From Campylorhamphus procurvoides (Eukaryota; Chordata; Aves; Passeriformes; Dendrocolaptidae), in the NCBI GenBank assembly GCA_013396655.1, contig WBMV01006439.1, forward strand, positions 930,001 to 994,000: DNA of 64,000 bases, given 5' to 3'. Shown here one piece after another: positions 1 to 13,409 of this stretch (position 1 is its first letter; each line of letters starts with the position of its first letter). A program made the position numbers and the translations under genes. The notes below the pieces were generated by a model, which was not told the DNA's origin, searched no databases, and saw nothing but the letters and a program-made list of their open reading frames with translations.

Positions 1-3000
1 GCATTTAATCATGGTCATAATGTTAATTCTAGCAGTCTGATTGTAGTCAATGATGCTTTTTGAATGCTTAAAATGGGACACATGGTGAAGTGTCTTATTT
101 AATCAGGATAATAAGGAATCGCTATTGATAGGAATTTTTAAACTGTCCAGACAAATACCTGAAGAGCACATGGTTAAAAACCAACCAAACAAAAAAAAGT
201 TGAGGGTGGATGGAGATGATCCATTCTTTTTTTTCCAATTTTGAAATTCTTTGGTTGCATAAGAGAGATATGTAGAAGAAAGATGACTCTAAATAAGTTT
301 AAATTCAAAATGTTGAAATATAAGCATTCTGAAGATCTAAAAATACATATTTCTTTTCAAAAAGACCTTCAATGTGCTTAAATAATTGCAATTTTTACAT
401 TACAGGAGTAAATTCAATCTATGAATAGATAGATTAATAGACTTATTTCCAAACATGTACCATAGTATCTTGGTTGGATGTACTCTACTGATTCTGTGAT
501 TTTAAAAATAAGCAAAAAGTAAATAAACAAAAAGGGGAGAAAAGTATTTTCACCTTTTTCCTCTCGCATCATCCTACCTTCTATAAAATATGTTAAGTAG
601 TTCATTAGCATGTTTTCTAAGCTTTCTGACTTCTCCTTTGAATCAACTGATTCTACTGAATCAATATTGACCAAAAAACAGCCTTGTGTTTTTCTAGCTA
701 GTAAAGACTGTTACACAGGTTTTGTTAAGCAAGAAAATGGTTACAGGCTAAAAACTTTAAAAAAATTTCATTAAAAGGTGAAACTCAGCTCTTCTGAATT
801 TTTAATAAAAATCATAGCTTATTTTTCAGAGGATATCAAGAAAATTTGAAGGCTATAATGATAATTCTTTTAAGCAAAATTTTTATGGGAAACAAGTATT
901 TTCTGATTAGTACTTGTTAAAGGCAGTGTAATTTTAAAGGCAGAAGAAATCCTTACAGCTTCTTAAAAATATGAAATGTTGGAATGAGGGGAAGAATATT
1001 CAACATAGATAGAACACTTTGTCCCATATCTTTAGATCACAAACATGGGCTAACTCACCTCTTTCAAGTATGGAATGTATGGAATAACAGGGATATCCTT
1101 ATATATCAGTGCTTCCTCACTTATGTAAGGTTGCAAATGTGTTCTATAACAGTAACTCACCCCTTTCCCAAAATTACTCTGAATCTGGATATGAGGATTA
1201 GTATTTTTAACAAAAACTTTCTTCCTTTTCCATATTAGTTCCGAAGTCTTTCATTAGTGGTCAGTTACATATAAATTCATCTTTTATGATCTGTGTCTCA
1301 TCTATCCGAAGTCTAAATTTACATAGTTATGTCTATACTACGAAGTAATTTATTGCAGTAGTGGGTCAAAGCATGTGGTGCTTAGGCCAATATGCTTATA
1401 CTATAAGCACTTTAGAGCTTCTTCTCCAGATGAAATTCAGTCTGGAGCATATTGCCATGGACACTTTGCTTCCAGGAGGAGTAGGACCACTTTCACGTGT
1501 GCCCTGACCATAGCATCACATTTAGACCTGTCAGAAAACAATCAGGCTTTTGCTCACCAAACTGCCCTGCAAACTGAGTCAGTGGACAGGATGAGTAGGG
1601 GCTTCAAAATCTTGTTACTGCTCTATCCAAACGTATTCATGTGGATACAGTGTATGGTTGACTGAACTTCCCCTAGGGTGGCCTGAATTATGTTTAATTA
1701 TGTCTGTCCATCTCTGTAGAATACTGAGGAAGTAAAAAATACCACTTTTAAACAAAACCAAAGAAAGTCAAATTTTAAGGTGGTTAAAGCCAGGTAAGAG
1801 GATATGTATGTTATAATTCTTATTGTATTTAATCTAAGAGAAACTTCATGTTCCATAATTCTGAATATGTTTCAAAACCTGATCAAGTCAATCGGAAGAG
1901 TCCTGCTTTCAGTTAGCCCAGTATCAACAGCCCAACAAAAACTATAATACAGAAATTATATTCAGTTCACTTTTACTCACTACCAGTGTTAACCCACTAC
2001 ACACAGTTTATTAAAACATAACAATGCTAGTGTACTGCAGTTTTTGAATGGTGAATTGTCCAATGGGCATTTACTTTATTTCCTGCATGAGTAGATTTAT
2101 CTTTAATAGCAACTAGTGTTTTCCCAAAAAAGTTAGGTTTGAATCCTAGTCAGATGCTTTCACATTTCTCACACCCTTGATGTTTCTACTGACACTTTCT
2201 CTAGCTAGATTATTTTTTAAGAATACCTCAGTTTATGAAATTAAACTATTCCTTAACTTTTAAGTCTATTGAGGACTAGCTTCCTAATAATATTTAACTT
2301 TCTTACAGATTATATTGTGTCATTTGAGAGTTTCTCTTTGACTTCCTCTAATGTAATTAAACTTTCTTCATACTTTGGTAAATCTTCTGGAGTTGAATCA
2401 GTAGATGCTATAATCTCCTCTACTGGAATAGATTTGGGCATTAATGAGATTTTTAAACCTCAATTTAAGCTGCTAAACTCCTTTTTACTTATTTTTAATA
2501 GCTAATATATAACTATTTTTAGGACTCTAGAATGATTAATTATAGCCTGGTTCCATTTCTGATTTTAATCAATTTCTCATAGAATTTTTTAAAAAATTAT
2601 ATTTTAATTACACATTCCTATGTTCCCATATAGGCTACTCAAAACTTTGACATTTCTATGCAACTTGCTCAATCAGCCAGCTGTTGGTTCTGTCTTCACT
2701 TGTCTTGAATATCCACTAAAAAACTTAATTTTGTTCAGCAAATCTGTTCTTGGAGACAGTGGTTGCACAATAAAATGATGTTATGACTTTTGTTGATTAT
2801 TTATATAATCAAAGAATTTTCTAGGCTGCACAGGAGTATAGGCATATCTAAGTCAGTTTTTTAAATGAGCTACCTCGCCTAGATGGACAATAACATAGAC
2901 ATTCATAATTTTTTTCAGTGCCTATAAAGATTTTTCAGGCTGTACTGAAGTTTGCTCTGCTGCTGTCAGACTATTCTAATTCCTCATTAAGTAATTCTAA

Positions 3001-4410
3001 AGAGAGTCTGAATGCATCCACATTATACTGCAGCTTCAGAGAACACTATGAACTTAGATATCTTCTTGTGGTTTTACATATATTATGGTACAATTCAATG
3101 TCTCTGAGCAAAATTTTGTGCTCTTCCACAACAATTTATCAGATTTTGCAGAAGATCACTACACTTTATTTTTGTGTTTTCTTGACTCTCCTTATTCTGA
3201 GAAAATCACCATTTCAGAGATGTTAAACAGTTACATAGGTCCTATTATAATTATCATAGATTTAATTATCCTTTGGAAATGACATACTGTTGGGCCTCTG
3301 CATTGTCATAATCCCAGGTTAAAACTATTATTTATTACAGGGAAAGAAAATAGTGGTCTGTCAATTCCATTAAGTATGTTTTTCAAAGATGAGATATTCA
3401 TAAAAATGTATGAATGGACAGCACTATTTTTGGAAAGATCTAAGTATTTCCTAAAAATACTTATAAAATCAACTTTAGAACTGTAAAGTTTTGCTGTTTG
3501 ATGTTAATGTATTTTGAAATATTTTAGCAGCTTGTTTTAGAATCAAAAGACCTTTTCTTTTCAGAGTTTACTCACTTTATAACTTCTATTCCTTTAATAG
3601 CTTTTTGTATACAAGTCAGCATTAGTGAGTTTCAAAAATGCAATATTTAAGTGTACTTTAAACTCATTTAGAGTTTTTGTAAGTTCTGTTATTAAAAAAA
3701 GAAAAGTTAAAATCATTCCTTGATAAGGTCTACTCTTGATTCTTTTAAGATAGGCTTTAAGATAGGCTACAATTCATATTATCTATAATCTTCAGAGGTA
3801 TCTTTGAGTGTTATGTATTAATTAATCCAGACAGGGTGAAAAGGTTTCTACAAGCATAATCAAAGCTATAAAATTGTTACTGTCAGGGGAACTTTAAGCA
3901 TAGTCTATTTGTTGCAGCTTTATTAAATTGTTTACGGTCAGGGTATCTAATGCAGTGACAACATGTGAAATATAGAGGGTTTACTCAGACAGGAAAGCAT
4001 ACATACTGATGCCTGCAGTTGCAATTTCAGTCCTGCAACCTAAAAATTAATAATCAGGGGAAAAAAGTAAGACAACACGAAGTAGACAAAATTTCCTAAA
4101 AGTTTCCTAAAATCAAAAAATTTTGCTTTCTCACATGGTAGTATTTCAATTCAAGCAGTGTCTACAGTAGCAAGAACTGGACATAGAGCAGAAGGCATTA
4201 AACATGTTTCCAAAAGAACTACATTTTATGTCAGAAAAAGGAAAAAGTGTTCCCCAGTCTCGTTCAGTATGTTTACTGGCACTGTGGTTATGGTTTTTTG
4301 ACAGAAATATAATTCCTCATGTTGGGTACCTAGTGCTGAGGGAGGCACTGTTCAACATTGAATTTTCACACTTTTTAAAGGAAAGCTATGTAAACAGCTG
4401 ACAGATTAAG
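1..4410. other. AT-rich sequence, no recognisable element
   Basis: I see no gene, LTR, LINE or RNA gene here. Reading frames are short and broken by stops at the density expected for AT-rich DNA. Small local structure: a near-perfect short tandem duplication around 3745-3770 (unit containing aagataggctt). A short acidic codon-like stretch on the minus strand around 2325-2450 is discussed in the findings. Confidence 0.6.
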
Positions 4411-4419
4411 CTTGCTTAC

Positions 4420-4434
4420 CTTTCATTTCTTGGT
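4420..4434 (-). other. Candidate 15-nt microexon (splice-site pair)
   Basis: On the minus strand a pyrimidine-rich acceptor ending ttctttgttctcctag is followed by exactly 15 nt and then a strong donor, gtaagcaag. A 15-nt interval keeps the reading frame, and one of the three phases carries a stop. No flanking exon of a known gene was identified, so this may be a chance pairing of splice-like motifs. Not identified as part of any gene. Confidence 0.12.
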
Positions 4435-4439
4435 CTAGG

Positions 4440-5180
4440 AGAACAAAGAATTAATTTAGTCATTTCTGCATTATGTTATTATCCCTCTGGTGCAGAGATT
4501 GTTTGGAGTTCCAAATGGCACCAGTCTATCTTTACACATGTTGTAAGTCAGATCTGGTATAAACTTATTTTAGATAGTGATTGTATTGACATAAAATACA
4601 CAAGATAATTAATAGACTTCTCACATTACATCATATTAGGGAAGTAGTGTTCAGTTCTAATAATAATCAGATCATTAATTTATATGTAAGCTTCCTAAAT
4701 ACAATTACTTTAGTTCACATGCCATTGCCCATAACCTTCACTGATCTCATTTGACCTGAGTATTTTATTGTCAGTTTTTATTTTCTGAATCATAAGCAAT
4801 TCATTTCTAATCTCTTTTACCCAATATTTGAAGCTATAAGAAAAGGATTATTTTCTGTTTAAAAATCTCCACTGAATTTTGTCAGTCTTCTACTCCCACT
4901 CTCTCAGGTATGACTGGGCCTCAGGAGTCAACTGCATTCTGTATCTCCATTGAAAATATCAACCCAATGTCGAATACATTGATCCAACCAAGTATAAAAA
5001 ATCCAAAATAGCTCTGTCTTTGGAGATCATGCATTAAAACTCAGATGTGTGCTGTCATTCTGCCTTATGTTTCTCCTTATTGTTTGGCTTTCACCACTAT
5101 CAGGTGTAAAAAGTAAAATAGAAATTCTTGGAAACTCAAAGTTTTAAGATTTTTTTTTCTTATTTTTAATACAATAATAA
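4440..5180. other. AT-rich sequence, nothing recognised
   Basis: No element or coding signal was seen. The segment ends in a T-rich stretch just before the CR1 tail. Confidence 0.6.
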
Positions 5181-5182
5181 AA

Positions 5183-5985
5183 TCAGAGAGTCACTGAGGT
5201 TTGAAAAGATCTCCAAGATCATTGAATCCATCCTTTGACCAAATATCACCGTGTCAACTAAACCATTCTTGGCCACCTGGGCACACTGTTGGCTCATGTT
5301 TAGCCTACTGTCAACCAACATGCTCACTTCCTTTTCTACTGGACAACTTTCCAGCCACTCTTCTCCAAGCCTGTAGATCTGCATGGGGTTGTTGTGACCA
5401 AAGTGCAGGACTCAGCATTTGACCTTCTTGAGCCTCATACAATTGCCATCAGCTCATCAGTCCAATCTTTCCAGATCCCTCTACAGGGCTTTCCTACTGT
5501 ACAGCAGATCAACACTCCCACTCAACTCAGTGTCACCTGCGAACTTACGCAGGGCGCAGTCAGTCCCTTGTCTAGATCACTGGTAAAGATATTAAACAAC
5601 AATGTCCCCAACACTGAGCTTTGGGGAAACCCACCATTGACTGGTCACCAGCTGAACATAGCACCATTCACCACAACTTGCTGGGCCTGGCCAGCCAACC
5701 AGTTTTTGGCCCTGTGAAGACTACAACAATTCAAGCCATGTGCTGCCTGCTTCTCCAGTAATATGCCATGGAAGACAGTATCAAAGGCTTTCTTGAAGTC
5801 CAGGTAGACTACATTTACAGTCTTTTTCTCATCTTCTAGGTGGATCACCTAGTCACAAATGGAGAACAAGCCAATCAAGTAGGATCTTTGTTTCCTAAAA
5901 CCATACTGGCTGGGCCTGATCCCCTGGTTGTCCTCGTGTCACGTGTTCACACCCAAGATAATCTACTCCATAATAGGGTGGCATT
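5183..5985 (-). mobile_element. CR1 LINE fragment with internal deletion
   Basis: This is a chicken-repeat-1 type non-LTR retrotransposon fragment on the minus strand. About 80 bp of the 3' untranslated tail lies at 5183-5265 (recognisable as aaaagatctccaagatcat in + orientation). It joins directly to the ORF2 body, which begins ggccacctgggcacactg. In CR1 copies known to me these two parts are separated by several hundred bases, so this copy carries an internal deletion at about 5266-5270. The body runs back through the reverse-transcriptase domain to about 5985, where the 5' end is truncated, as is usual for CR1. It is a dead copy, with stops and altered catalytic residues. Confidence 0.93.
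5645..5848 (-). pseudogene. CR1 ORF2 reverse-transcriptase fragment
   Basis: This 67-residue open stretch encodes part of the CR1 reverse-transcriptase palm. Motif A is visible as VVYLDFKKAFDTV with its catalytic aspartate, followed by the usual ILLEK and KNWLAGQAQQVVVNG segments. Further 3' in the element (about 5530-5560), the second active-site motif, normally FADD, reads FAGD. The first catalytic Asp of that motif has therefore been replaced, and the enzyme would be inactive even without the stops. In a live element this protein would carry out target-primed reverse transcription in the nucleus. Confidence 0.85.
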
Positions 5986-8900
5986 CAGGGAGCAACAGCC
6001 TATCAAAACAGAGAGAATCAGTAACAAGGAATATACTCCGAAACTCTAAATCAAGACATACAGATAATTAAAAGCAGCATTCCAGATGTAATGCTATAAG
6101 TTTTAAGGATTCAGTGTCTTATATTATAATCATGAGCAGATGTCAGGGGTTTTTTTCTGTAAAGCTGGGAACAGGGACCTTTACCAGCTTATGAAACTAC
6201 TATGAAACATCACCAGTATAATTATTCTTACTGAGCATCTGTATAATCTGAAACAAATGTTTGCATGTATTGATTGTCATTACCAGTTGTTGACAAGTAC
6301 AGGATTAAAAGGTGCTTTACATACTTGGAAAAATCGATCACTTTAAACAAAGCCACCAAAGGGGGAAATCATTCTTTAAAGGTTATTGTCCTAATCCATC
6401 CATCTTGAATTATTAAAAAGTTTACATATAACATTTTGTCCATGAGTGGTTTTTTTAAATTTTTAATTTTTAAACACATTTTCACATGCTTTGAAAAACA
6501 TTTTTTCAGCCAATATTACGCAATAACACAGTGTTCAGCTAATGGAACCAGATGCAGAAGAGCTCAAAATTACAAAATTTTCCCCTTCCATTTTTTCTTT
6601 TCCTCTTCTCTTACAAAACAGTTTAACAATATGCATTACTGCATCATTATCAGTCTTTGGCAGAACCTTTTTAAATAACAATGGTAACATATGTTCAGTT
6701 ATTCTGAACTGATATCTATTGTTAGAGAATACATTTCAATACCTATCACCTGTGATAGACCATCACACTTGGAATTCATTGAGGACAAGACTAATTCAGT
6801 TCTCCCTTTTTCAAACACATGTGCACAATTACACACAAAGATCCAGAAAGGCTTGGGCCTTTATCCAAGTGGAAAATCATTGTAAGCATCCTAATGTACT
6901 GGGAAATATGCAAATATGCATTCATACAGAAACAAAGCCCTTCGCAGGAAGCATGGTGAGAAAAGAATTGTTCATTGACATATTATACTTAAATTTCTAA
7001 ACTTCTCATCTGGGAGCTGAGCTAGTTTCTTTTTCACTGTTGATGAGTGACTCAAGAGAATTGCTTGATCAGCATTAAGTACCACAGACAAGCAGTGCTA
7101 TCAAGTCTGTAAGAAACAAAGTGTAAATTGTTATAAGTTTTGAAATAAGCTGAATCCTCTGGTGAGCTTTGAAAAAGGAAAAGAAGACATCATAAATGTA
7201 TGCCTTCCCTTTTAATGAAGATGAAATCTAACTCATTTTTGAAAGCTGATCTAAAAAGATTGGAAACTCTGAATCACTCTCTCACTTCGACAATTGCTTT
7301 CTTAAAAAAAAAATAACTGTAACTGGATTCATGTTTTGTGGGTTTGGTGTACTACTGTGGGTTATTAGTCTTGGCTTCTCTTTCCACTTTTTCCTGAATT
7401 CACACTGCAGCTCTAGCCACCAAAATCTTCTCTACATTAGCAGCTGTAATTCACAGTTATAATTCTGAAAATTCCTCCCCTGCCATAACTCTCTACAAAC
7501 ATTGCTTGCTGAAGTCATGTGCAAGTAGGCCTCCTACACAGTGAAGTGATTGCAAATGACCTACGTGCATTGAAATAGCATTCAGGGTATATGACAGAAA
7601 TCAAATTTTCTGGCATTTAAGAAATCTGTCTTACCCCAAGGAAATTAATAAAATGGAAGCTTCTAAAATTAGACACTTCTGTAAGATAAGGGTTATGCCT
7701 CCCTTATTGTCTTTTAAAAAATAATTGCTGCATGGCAACCAAAACTCTTAGTAATAAAACACTGCTTTAATTAATCAGTGTTCAAATAATTTTGTCAGGA
7801 ATTCTGTCCACCAAACCCCTACAAAACCTTATTTTCATTTCACTCAACATTTCGATTATTTACCCTACTCTTTCCATAAATATCATCTATGTTCCTGGTG
7901 TCATGCTAGAAAGTCACCAGATCTGAGCTACTTTGTAGCAAGTAGGTAGTGCAATGTTTTGAAATCCCACTGAGCTATAAAGACTCTCCACCAGCTACAT
8001 TTTCTTTTTTATAGGAAGAAGGGGCCACCTCCAGGACTTTACTGACTGCAATATGGCAGAGCAACCTGCAGAAATACCATATCCTTCATATCTCAGGATC
8101 ATCTACAATCTATCCAGATCAGTTTTCATCTAATTTTAGTGCAGCAACCATGTCCAGTTTTTTCAAAGATACAAAAAAACCCGAATATATTTAATACAAA
8201 ATTGTTCTACCATAGAGAAAATAATTGCTACTGTAATTGCGGGTAATCAGAAAGAACACTTGTTACAGGATTTGCCTGCTGCTATTTTTAATTGCATATT
8301 TATAACTTCATCCACCCTATCACTAAGATCCCTATGGCAAGGGTAAAATCAGGAAAAAATAGAACTTTACAGTATCTGAAATAAGATAATAGTTTTAATA
8401 TTGACAATATTTGACACAGAAAAATCCCAAATTATAAGAAACAGAGATGGCAGATAACTTTGTCCTTCAAAGAAGATATCATTACTTACATCTTGAAAAT
8501 GCTAGCAGGAACAATCAAAAATAGACTAGCTAGGTTTATCTTTCCACAAACATCTTATTATCCATACACTAGATTAGAAATTATTTTACAATATCCACTG
8601 GGAATCACTAAATTTGACCTCAACAATCTCATTTTATGCAATTTAAAGCAAGGAAACCATAACAGGAAAGAAAGTAGTTAATTAATTTTAGAAAGATAAT
8701 TGTGGATGGGGAGAACAGGAGATGTTATCTATACCTGCTGACAGAACAACCAGAGATGGGGGTCTTCCTGAAGCCCAAACCTTGCAAGGCACTAATGAAG
8801 GTCAAGCATTTAATATTCTATTCATAACTTACAGTAAAAGAAATTAGCAGAAAATTCCAACCTGTATGAGTCAGAGTACTTCATATCACTCTTCAAGCTC

Positions 8901-11900
8901 AAGAGTTTTACATATGGATCTATAGCTCTCTCTTTTTACAGTCCTTCACTGTGTAAGTCTTCATTGTAGACAATCTTTTAGACCTAACCACATTATCATT
9001 GACTCAGTGCATTGTATGAATGAGTAAAAAAATTCTCTGTAAAAATGCTATGGACATAATACCTTAGTGTTACAAATAACAGCCCTATGGTGTGATAGAA
9101 GACAATGTATAAAGATGTACAGGATGAGAAATGCTGATAATACACATAGAGATACCGGGGCAAACTTCTAGACTAAAAAAAAAAAAAACCAAACCTTAAT
9201 GACTTTATTTCCTCATACAATCCTGTTTACATAATTAGCAAGTTGAATTATTCATTAACCTGTGATATCATTCAGTTACAGAAGAAGCAGGTAGCATGTG
9301 AATTATAACCTCCACACCTCCTGAATTCCAAAGCCAACAACTGAGGAAACTGTGACAGCTACTTAATTTTGTTGTCTGTTCTCAATTACATTGCTCAAAA
9401 CTGAAAGAGAGCATAGCTCGTTTGAATCAATTATCTCTACTTGCTAGGCTTTCAAAGAGGAGAAAAAAAGCTCTAGTTAATTCAGAAAAATAATTATTCT
9501 AAGCAACAATTTTAAGATGTTCCTTTAAAACTGTTAAATTAAAAGCAAATGCCAGTCATGCCAATGATTTCTTCAAACATAATGCATGTTAACTGGCAAC
9601 CAGTTTTGAGCAGAGAAATCTTAACATGGTTAATCTTTAACTCATTTTAAAGATGGCCAAGTCATGGAGATAATGAGTTCTTTTCCACTTTCATTCAGGC
9701 AAACTTTTATCAGCTTCACTGGCCATCGTCTGTATTTTACTTACCCCTCATTTTGTGAAACTGATACAATAGGGAATTTGCCTGGGTTAGAAGCCAGGGA
9801 ATTTGGTCAGGATTAAATATGTTTTTATAGTCAAGAGTAAATTGAAACTTAATCACTTCTAATTTTAACAATACAAAATTTATCAACTTTGATACATAAT
9901 ACATTTTTATTATTGTTATTATTATTTTATTTATTTCTCCCTGTTATGCCATTGTTTAGTCTATGGAAACAAATCTAGTCTTCATTTTTAACTTCTTATT
10001 TTGCCTTGACAATTGCAAGTAGATTAAACCAAAATAAACTGGAATTTGATAATAACCAAATTTATGAGAGTTTCAGAAATGGAGTTGTGCCTCTCTATTA
10101 AGAAAAACAGAAAGTGTACATAAACATCAACAGAACCATCTGTCTCACCCAGAGCAATAACATTTTAGATGGCTTGGGTCTTCCAAAGTCTGAATAGTAA
10201 AGTACATAGTAATAACATTGCTGGAGTGGTACAGTGCTACACAAATGAACTGTTCTGTTTCATCTTTTTAATTTAGGCCTTAATGGAAAAAGAGTAAAAG
10301 GACTGCACTCTAGTATTGTGTTTTAAGACCTTAATTTGCATATTTGGTGCCAAATCATCTTATCTTTTAACAATGCATTTATACCTTAAATCAAAATTAC
10401 AGAGATTCAGAGAGTTGCACCTGCAATTTTAGGTTCAGAATAGTGGGCATCATACAGCTAAGCACAGCTTACTTATTCTAAGTATCTAGCTTGACTGACA
10501 CTGATTTAACAGCTGGATACAAAGAGATGCCACTGGTGAAGGCATCAATAGGGACATTTATTGGTGATGTTTTATGATCCAATGTTAGATTTACTATTTG
10601 GATAAATTGGAAGTTTTTTAACTGTTTATTAATCTTTTCATTCATATACTTAATTTGTGAGGATTGTGTCATAGTTTAGCATCTCTTTCACAGTTAGGTA
10701 TCTTCACTCAAGTTATGTAACAGCTACCGCAAAACTCTTAATGAAAATCTTCTTTTAGGCTAAACAGATAGACAGGGAAAGTAAGAATACAATAAGAAGT
10801 TATTCACATTTCCCACATTGTTAAATTTCCCTGAGCTCCTGCTTACATACTACATATTTTTAGATTTATGGCTATTTAGTAGATATATAATTCATACAAA
10901 AAAACACTTCATCAACAAATATAATCTCGAGACATCATTGAAGCAATGACCACTTTCAAAATATTACTACATTTTAGCTGCCTGCAATTAAGGTGCTTCT
11001 TTTTAAATGACCCAAATTTCCAATTATTTTAAGTTACAAAACAGATCACCAACTTAAATATAACAAGGTCTTTCTCTGGCTCCTTGAAACAGAAAGAATT
11101 CCTGTGTTTTATTCCAGCATCTTATTGGTGTGAAAATTAATGGAAATTTAAATGTATTCCAGCATCAATAACTGAGAAGATGTCCAAAGAACATTAATCC
11201 TATCTAATAATGAGGATGTGATGGAAGAAAACACTCCACACAGCTTCAAATTACTTTGCTTTTATCAGATGTCTAGATTGGTATGAAGACTTTAATCAGT
11301 CTTATTGCTGCCATTATTATGAGATGCTGGTTATGTTATTGGTGTACAGCATCTACACTTTCACACCAGAAAACTATTTAATATTTATATTTCATCTATT
11401 TAATATATTTAATATTTTTCTGCCCTAACACTGAATATTCTGTGGGAAAAAAAAATTATTTGAAAAGTCATAACCCTGTAATCTGTTTAATTGCAAATTA
11501 CTCATTTCTAAATCTCTCAGAGGATTTTTTTTATTTGTGAGTATTTTTTTTGTTTTAATACAACAGGATTAAGCTTTCCTGTGCCCATCACTGTATCAAA
11601 CATTTAGGAAAATGTTCCTGACTCAAGGAGCTAAAATTCCAACAGGATTTACCTGTGATATTTGGTTGGGAAGGAAGAATGTAAAAGGAAAGTTCACTTT
11701 CCTTTCTGACTATTTTCACCTTTTACTGAAGCATTGTGCTTAAAAGACAAGCAGAATGACTATTACTAGAACATCAGCAGCTAATCAGGTCTAATAAATA
11801 TATGCAATTATATTCTAGTATTATGAAACCTCCCTTTTGACATAATTTTTCAGACTTAGATATGGCATTCAGGTTTTCTTTCAAGATGTAGCAGTTTTTT

Positions 11901-13026
11901 TCTAGGAGGAAACCAATGTGTTCTCAGTAGTTGCACATGTTTTAAAATAGCTTCACATTATTGTTGGAGACCATCATTATTCCTGTAGATGCAGGTATTC
12001 AAGAGGTGCTGTTGTCTTGTTACTGGGCTGTCTTGTTCCTGTCGTCTGAGGCATCTGCTGGTTCACATTTAGAAATGTATTCTTGCTTGTATTTCTGAAT
12101 GGCAATGGAGGCTTTTATCTATAGTTCCATTCTTTCATTATCTTAGGAGTTACTGTAGATAAGACAGAGCATCAGATAAAAGCAAACATTTGCTAGTCAG
12201 GCGTCACAAGAGGTAACAGCCACATATTCTGTCTTCCTGATCACATATCAGGGTAAGTTTTGTTTTGTTTTAATGGGCTCAGAAGAATCAGAAATGAAGC
12301 TTCATTTAAATGTTATTTTCTCTCATTTTATTGATGATTTGGAGCTTCAAAAGAGCAATATATTTTTGTCTCATCTTTGAGCAGCTATATCATATGTGAA
12401 TAATTTTTTTGCCTGCTGATGCAACTCTGTCATGGACAATTTAGAGTGTAACGTTGCCTTTGCACTAATACACTCGGTATCTTCGTAATGGCATTCTGCT
12501 ATCCTTCCGCAACTTTAGATATGAGAAGTAGATTAGTTTCCATTATGTTATAAAGTAAATTTCCAATAATTTTTGTTTATTTAAATATTCACTATAATAG
12601 CATTGATCATGGGATTTTTTTTATTATTTTACATAAGATATCTCTCTTTTCAGAAATTTCAGAATTAAGCAAAATTGTTTAATTACCATAAAAGAAAGCA
12701 AAAAAATTTTCTCATGTTTGTGCTACAATAAGTATAAATAATTTTAGCATATGGAGATGGTTGCTCACCTGACTTAAACTATAAATTATGTAAGGTTTTC
12801 AGTAGTGTTTATTATTCATTGATCAAGTTCTTACTCCATGTAAAGATCATATCACAACTAAAACTTACTTTTATATTAAAGCACTATTTTTCAGTTTAGA
12901 ATGAAAAACAATTAATTTTTTTACAACTATATTAAAAACCTTAGGAAAAAAACCCAAATATTTTTCTTTACTAATCTTGTCTAAGAAATGTTATTTTAAA
13001 TAAGATGTTGATAGAATGCTAATATT
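5986..13026. other. AT-rich sequence, no recognisable element
   Basis: About 7 kb without an element I can name. Homopolymer runs and short AT-rich repeats occur, for example around 9905-9935 and 11375-11415. A minus-strand open stretch at 10478-10672 was examined and not recognised. No tRNA, hairpin array or long reading frame stands out. Confidence 0.6.
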
Positions 13027-13315
13027 GAATGATGTAGAGGAATGGTTGGCAGAGAAGGGACACGGGACAAGGTATTGCCAACCTAGGCCTGGTGGAAACA
13101 GCGGCCTAAGCATGTCTGTCACACAACCATGAACTCTGCTGAAGAAGAAACAAGCCCCGATACGAAAGCATAAACAGAGTGCCTGTGCCAGGAGCAAGAA
13201 TGTGAACTGAATCAGGCGACCAATGGCAACGCAGAGATTGGCTCCTGGACAGTGGGTGGGGGCCAATTAGGATAAGGCACATACTGAACTTTGTTGCGTG
13301 CACAAGCCAGAACAG

Positions 13316-13321
13316 TATAAT
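13316..13321 (+). promoter_or_regulatory. LTR TATA motif
   Basis: The sequence tataat sits about 280 bp into the solo LTR and about 20 bp before the AATAAA signal. This is the expected U3/R arrangement. The motif is visible, but present-day activity is unknown. Confidence 0.5.
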
Positions 13322-13336
13322 TGTGAGAGTGCTATT

Positions 13337-13342
13337 AATAAA
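13337..13342 (+). terminator. LTR polyadenylation signal
   Basis: A canonical AATAAA in the R region of the solo LTR, followed by about 60 bp of U5 up to the CA terminus. Confidence 0.55.
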
Positions 13343-13409
13343 CTGAGCTTTGTTGCTAACTCATATTGGGTCATCTCATTGCTCCGCAACCCCACCTCCA
13401 ACAGAATGA

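Larger units (their letters stand above)
13033..13403 (+). mobile_element. Solo LTR of an endogenous retrovirus, 6-bp TSD
   Basis: This 371-bp block starts TGTAGAGG and ends CTCCAACA, so it has imperfect inverted TG...CA termini. It is flanked by a perfect 6-bp direct repeat, GAATGA, at 13027-13032 and 13404-13409. In the + direction it has two CCAAT-type motifs (about 13218 and 13262), a TATA motif and an AATAAA signal in the U3-R-U5 order of an LTR. It is clearly richer in GC than its surroundings. A 6-bp duplication is typical of alpha/beta-like (ERVK class) integrases. No internal viral region is present, so it is a solo LTR left by recombination between two LTRs. I did not assign a family name. 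Confidence 0.9.
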
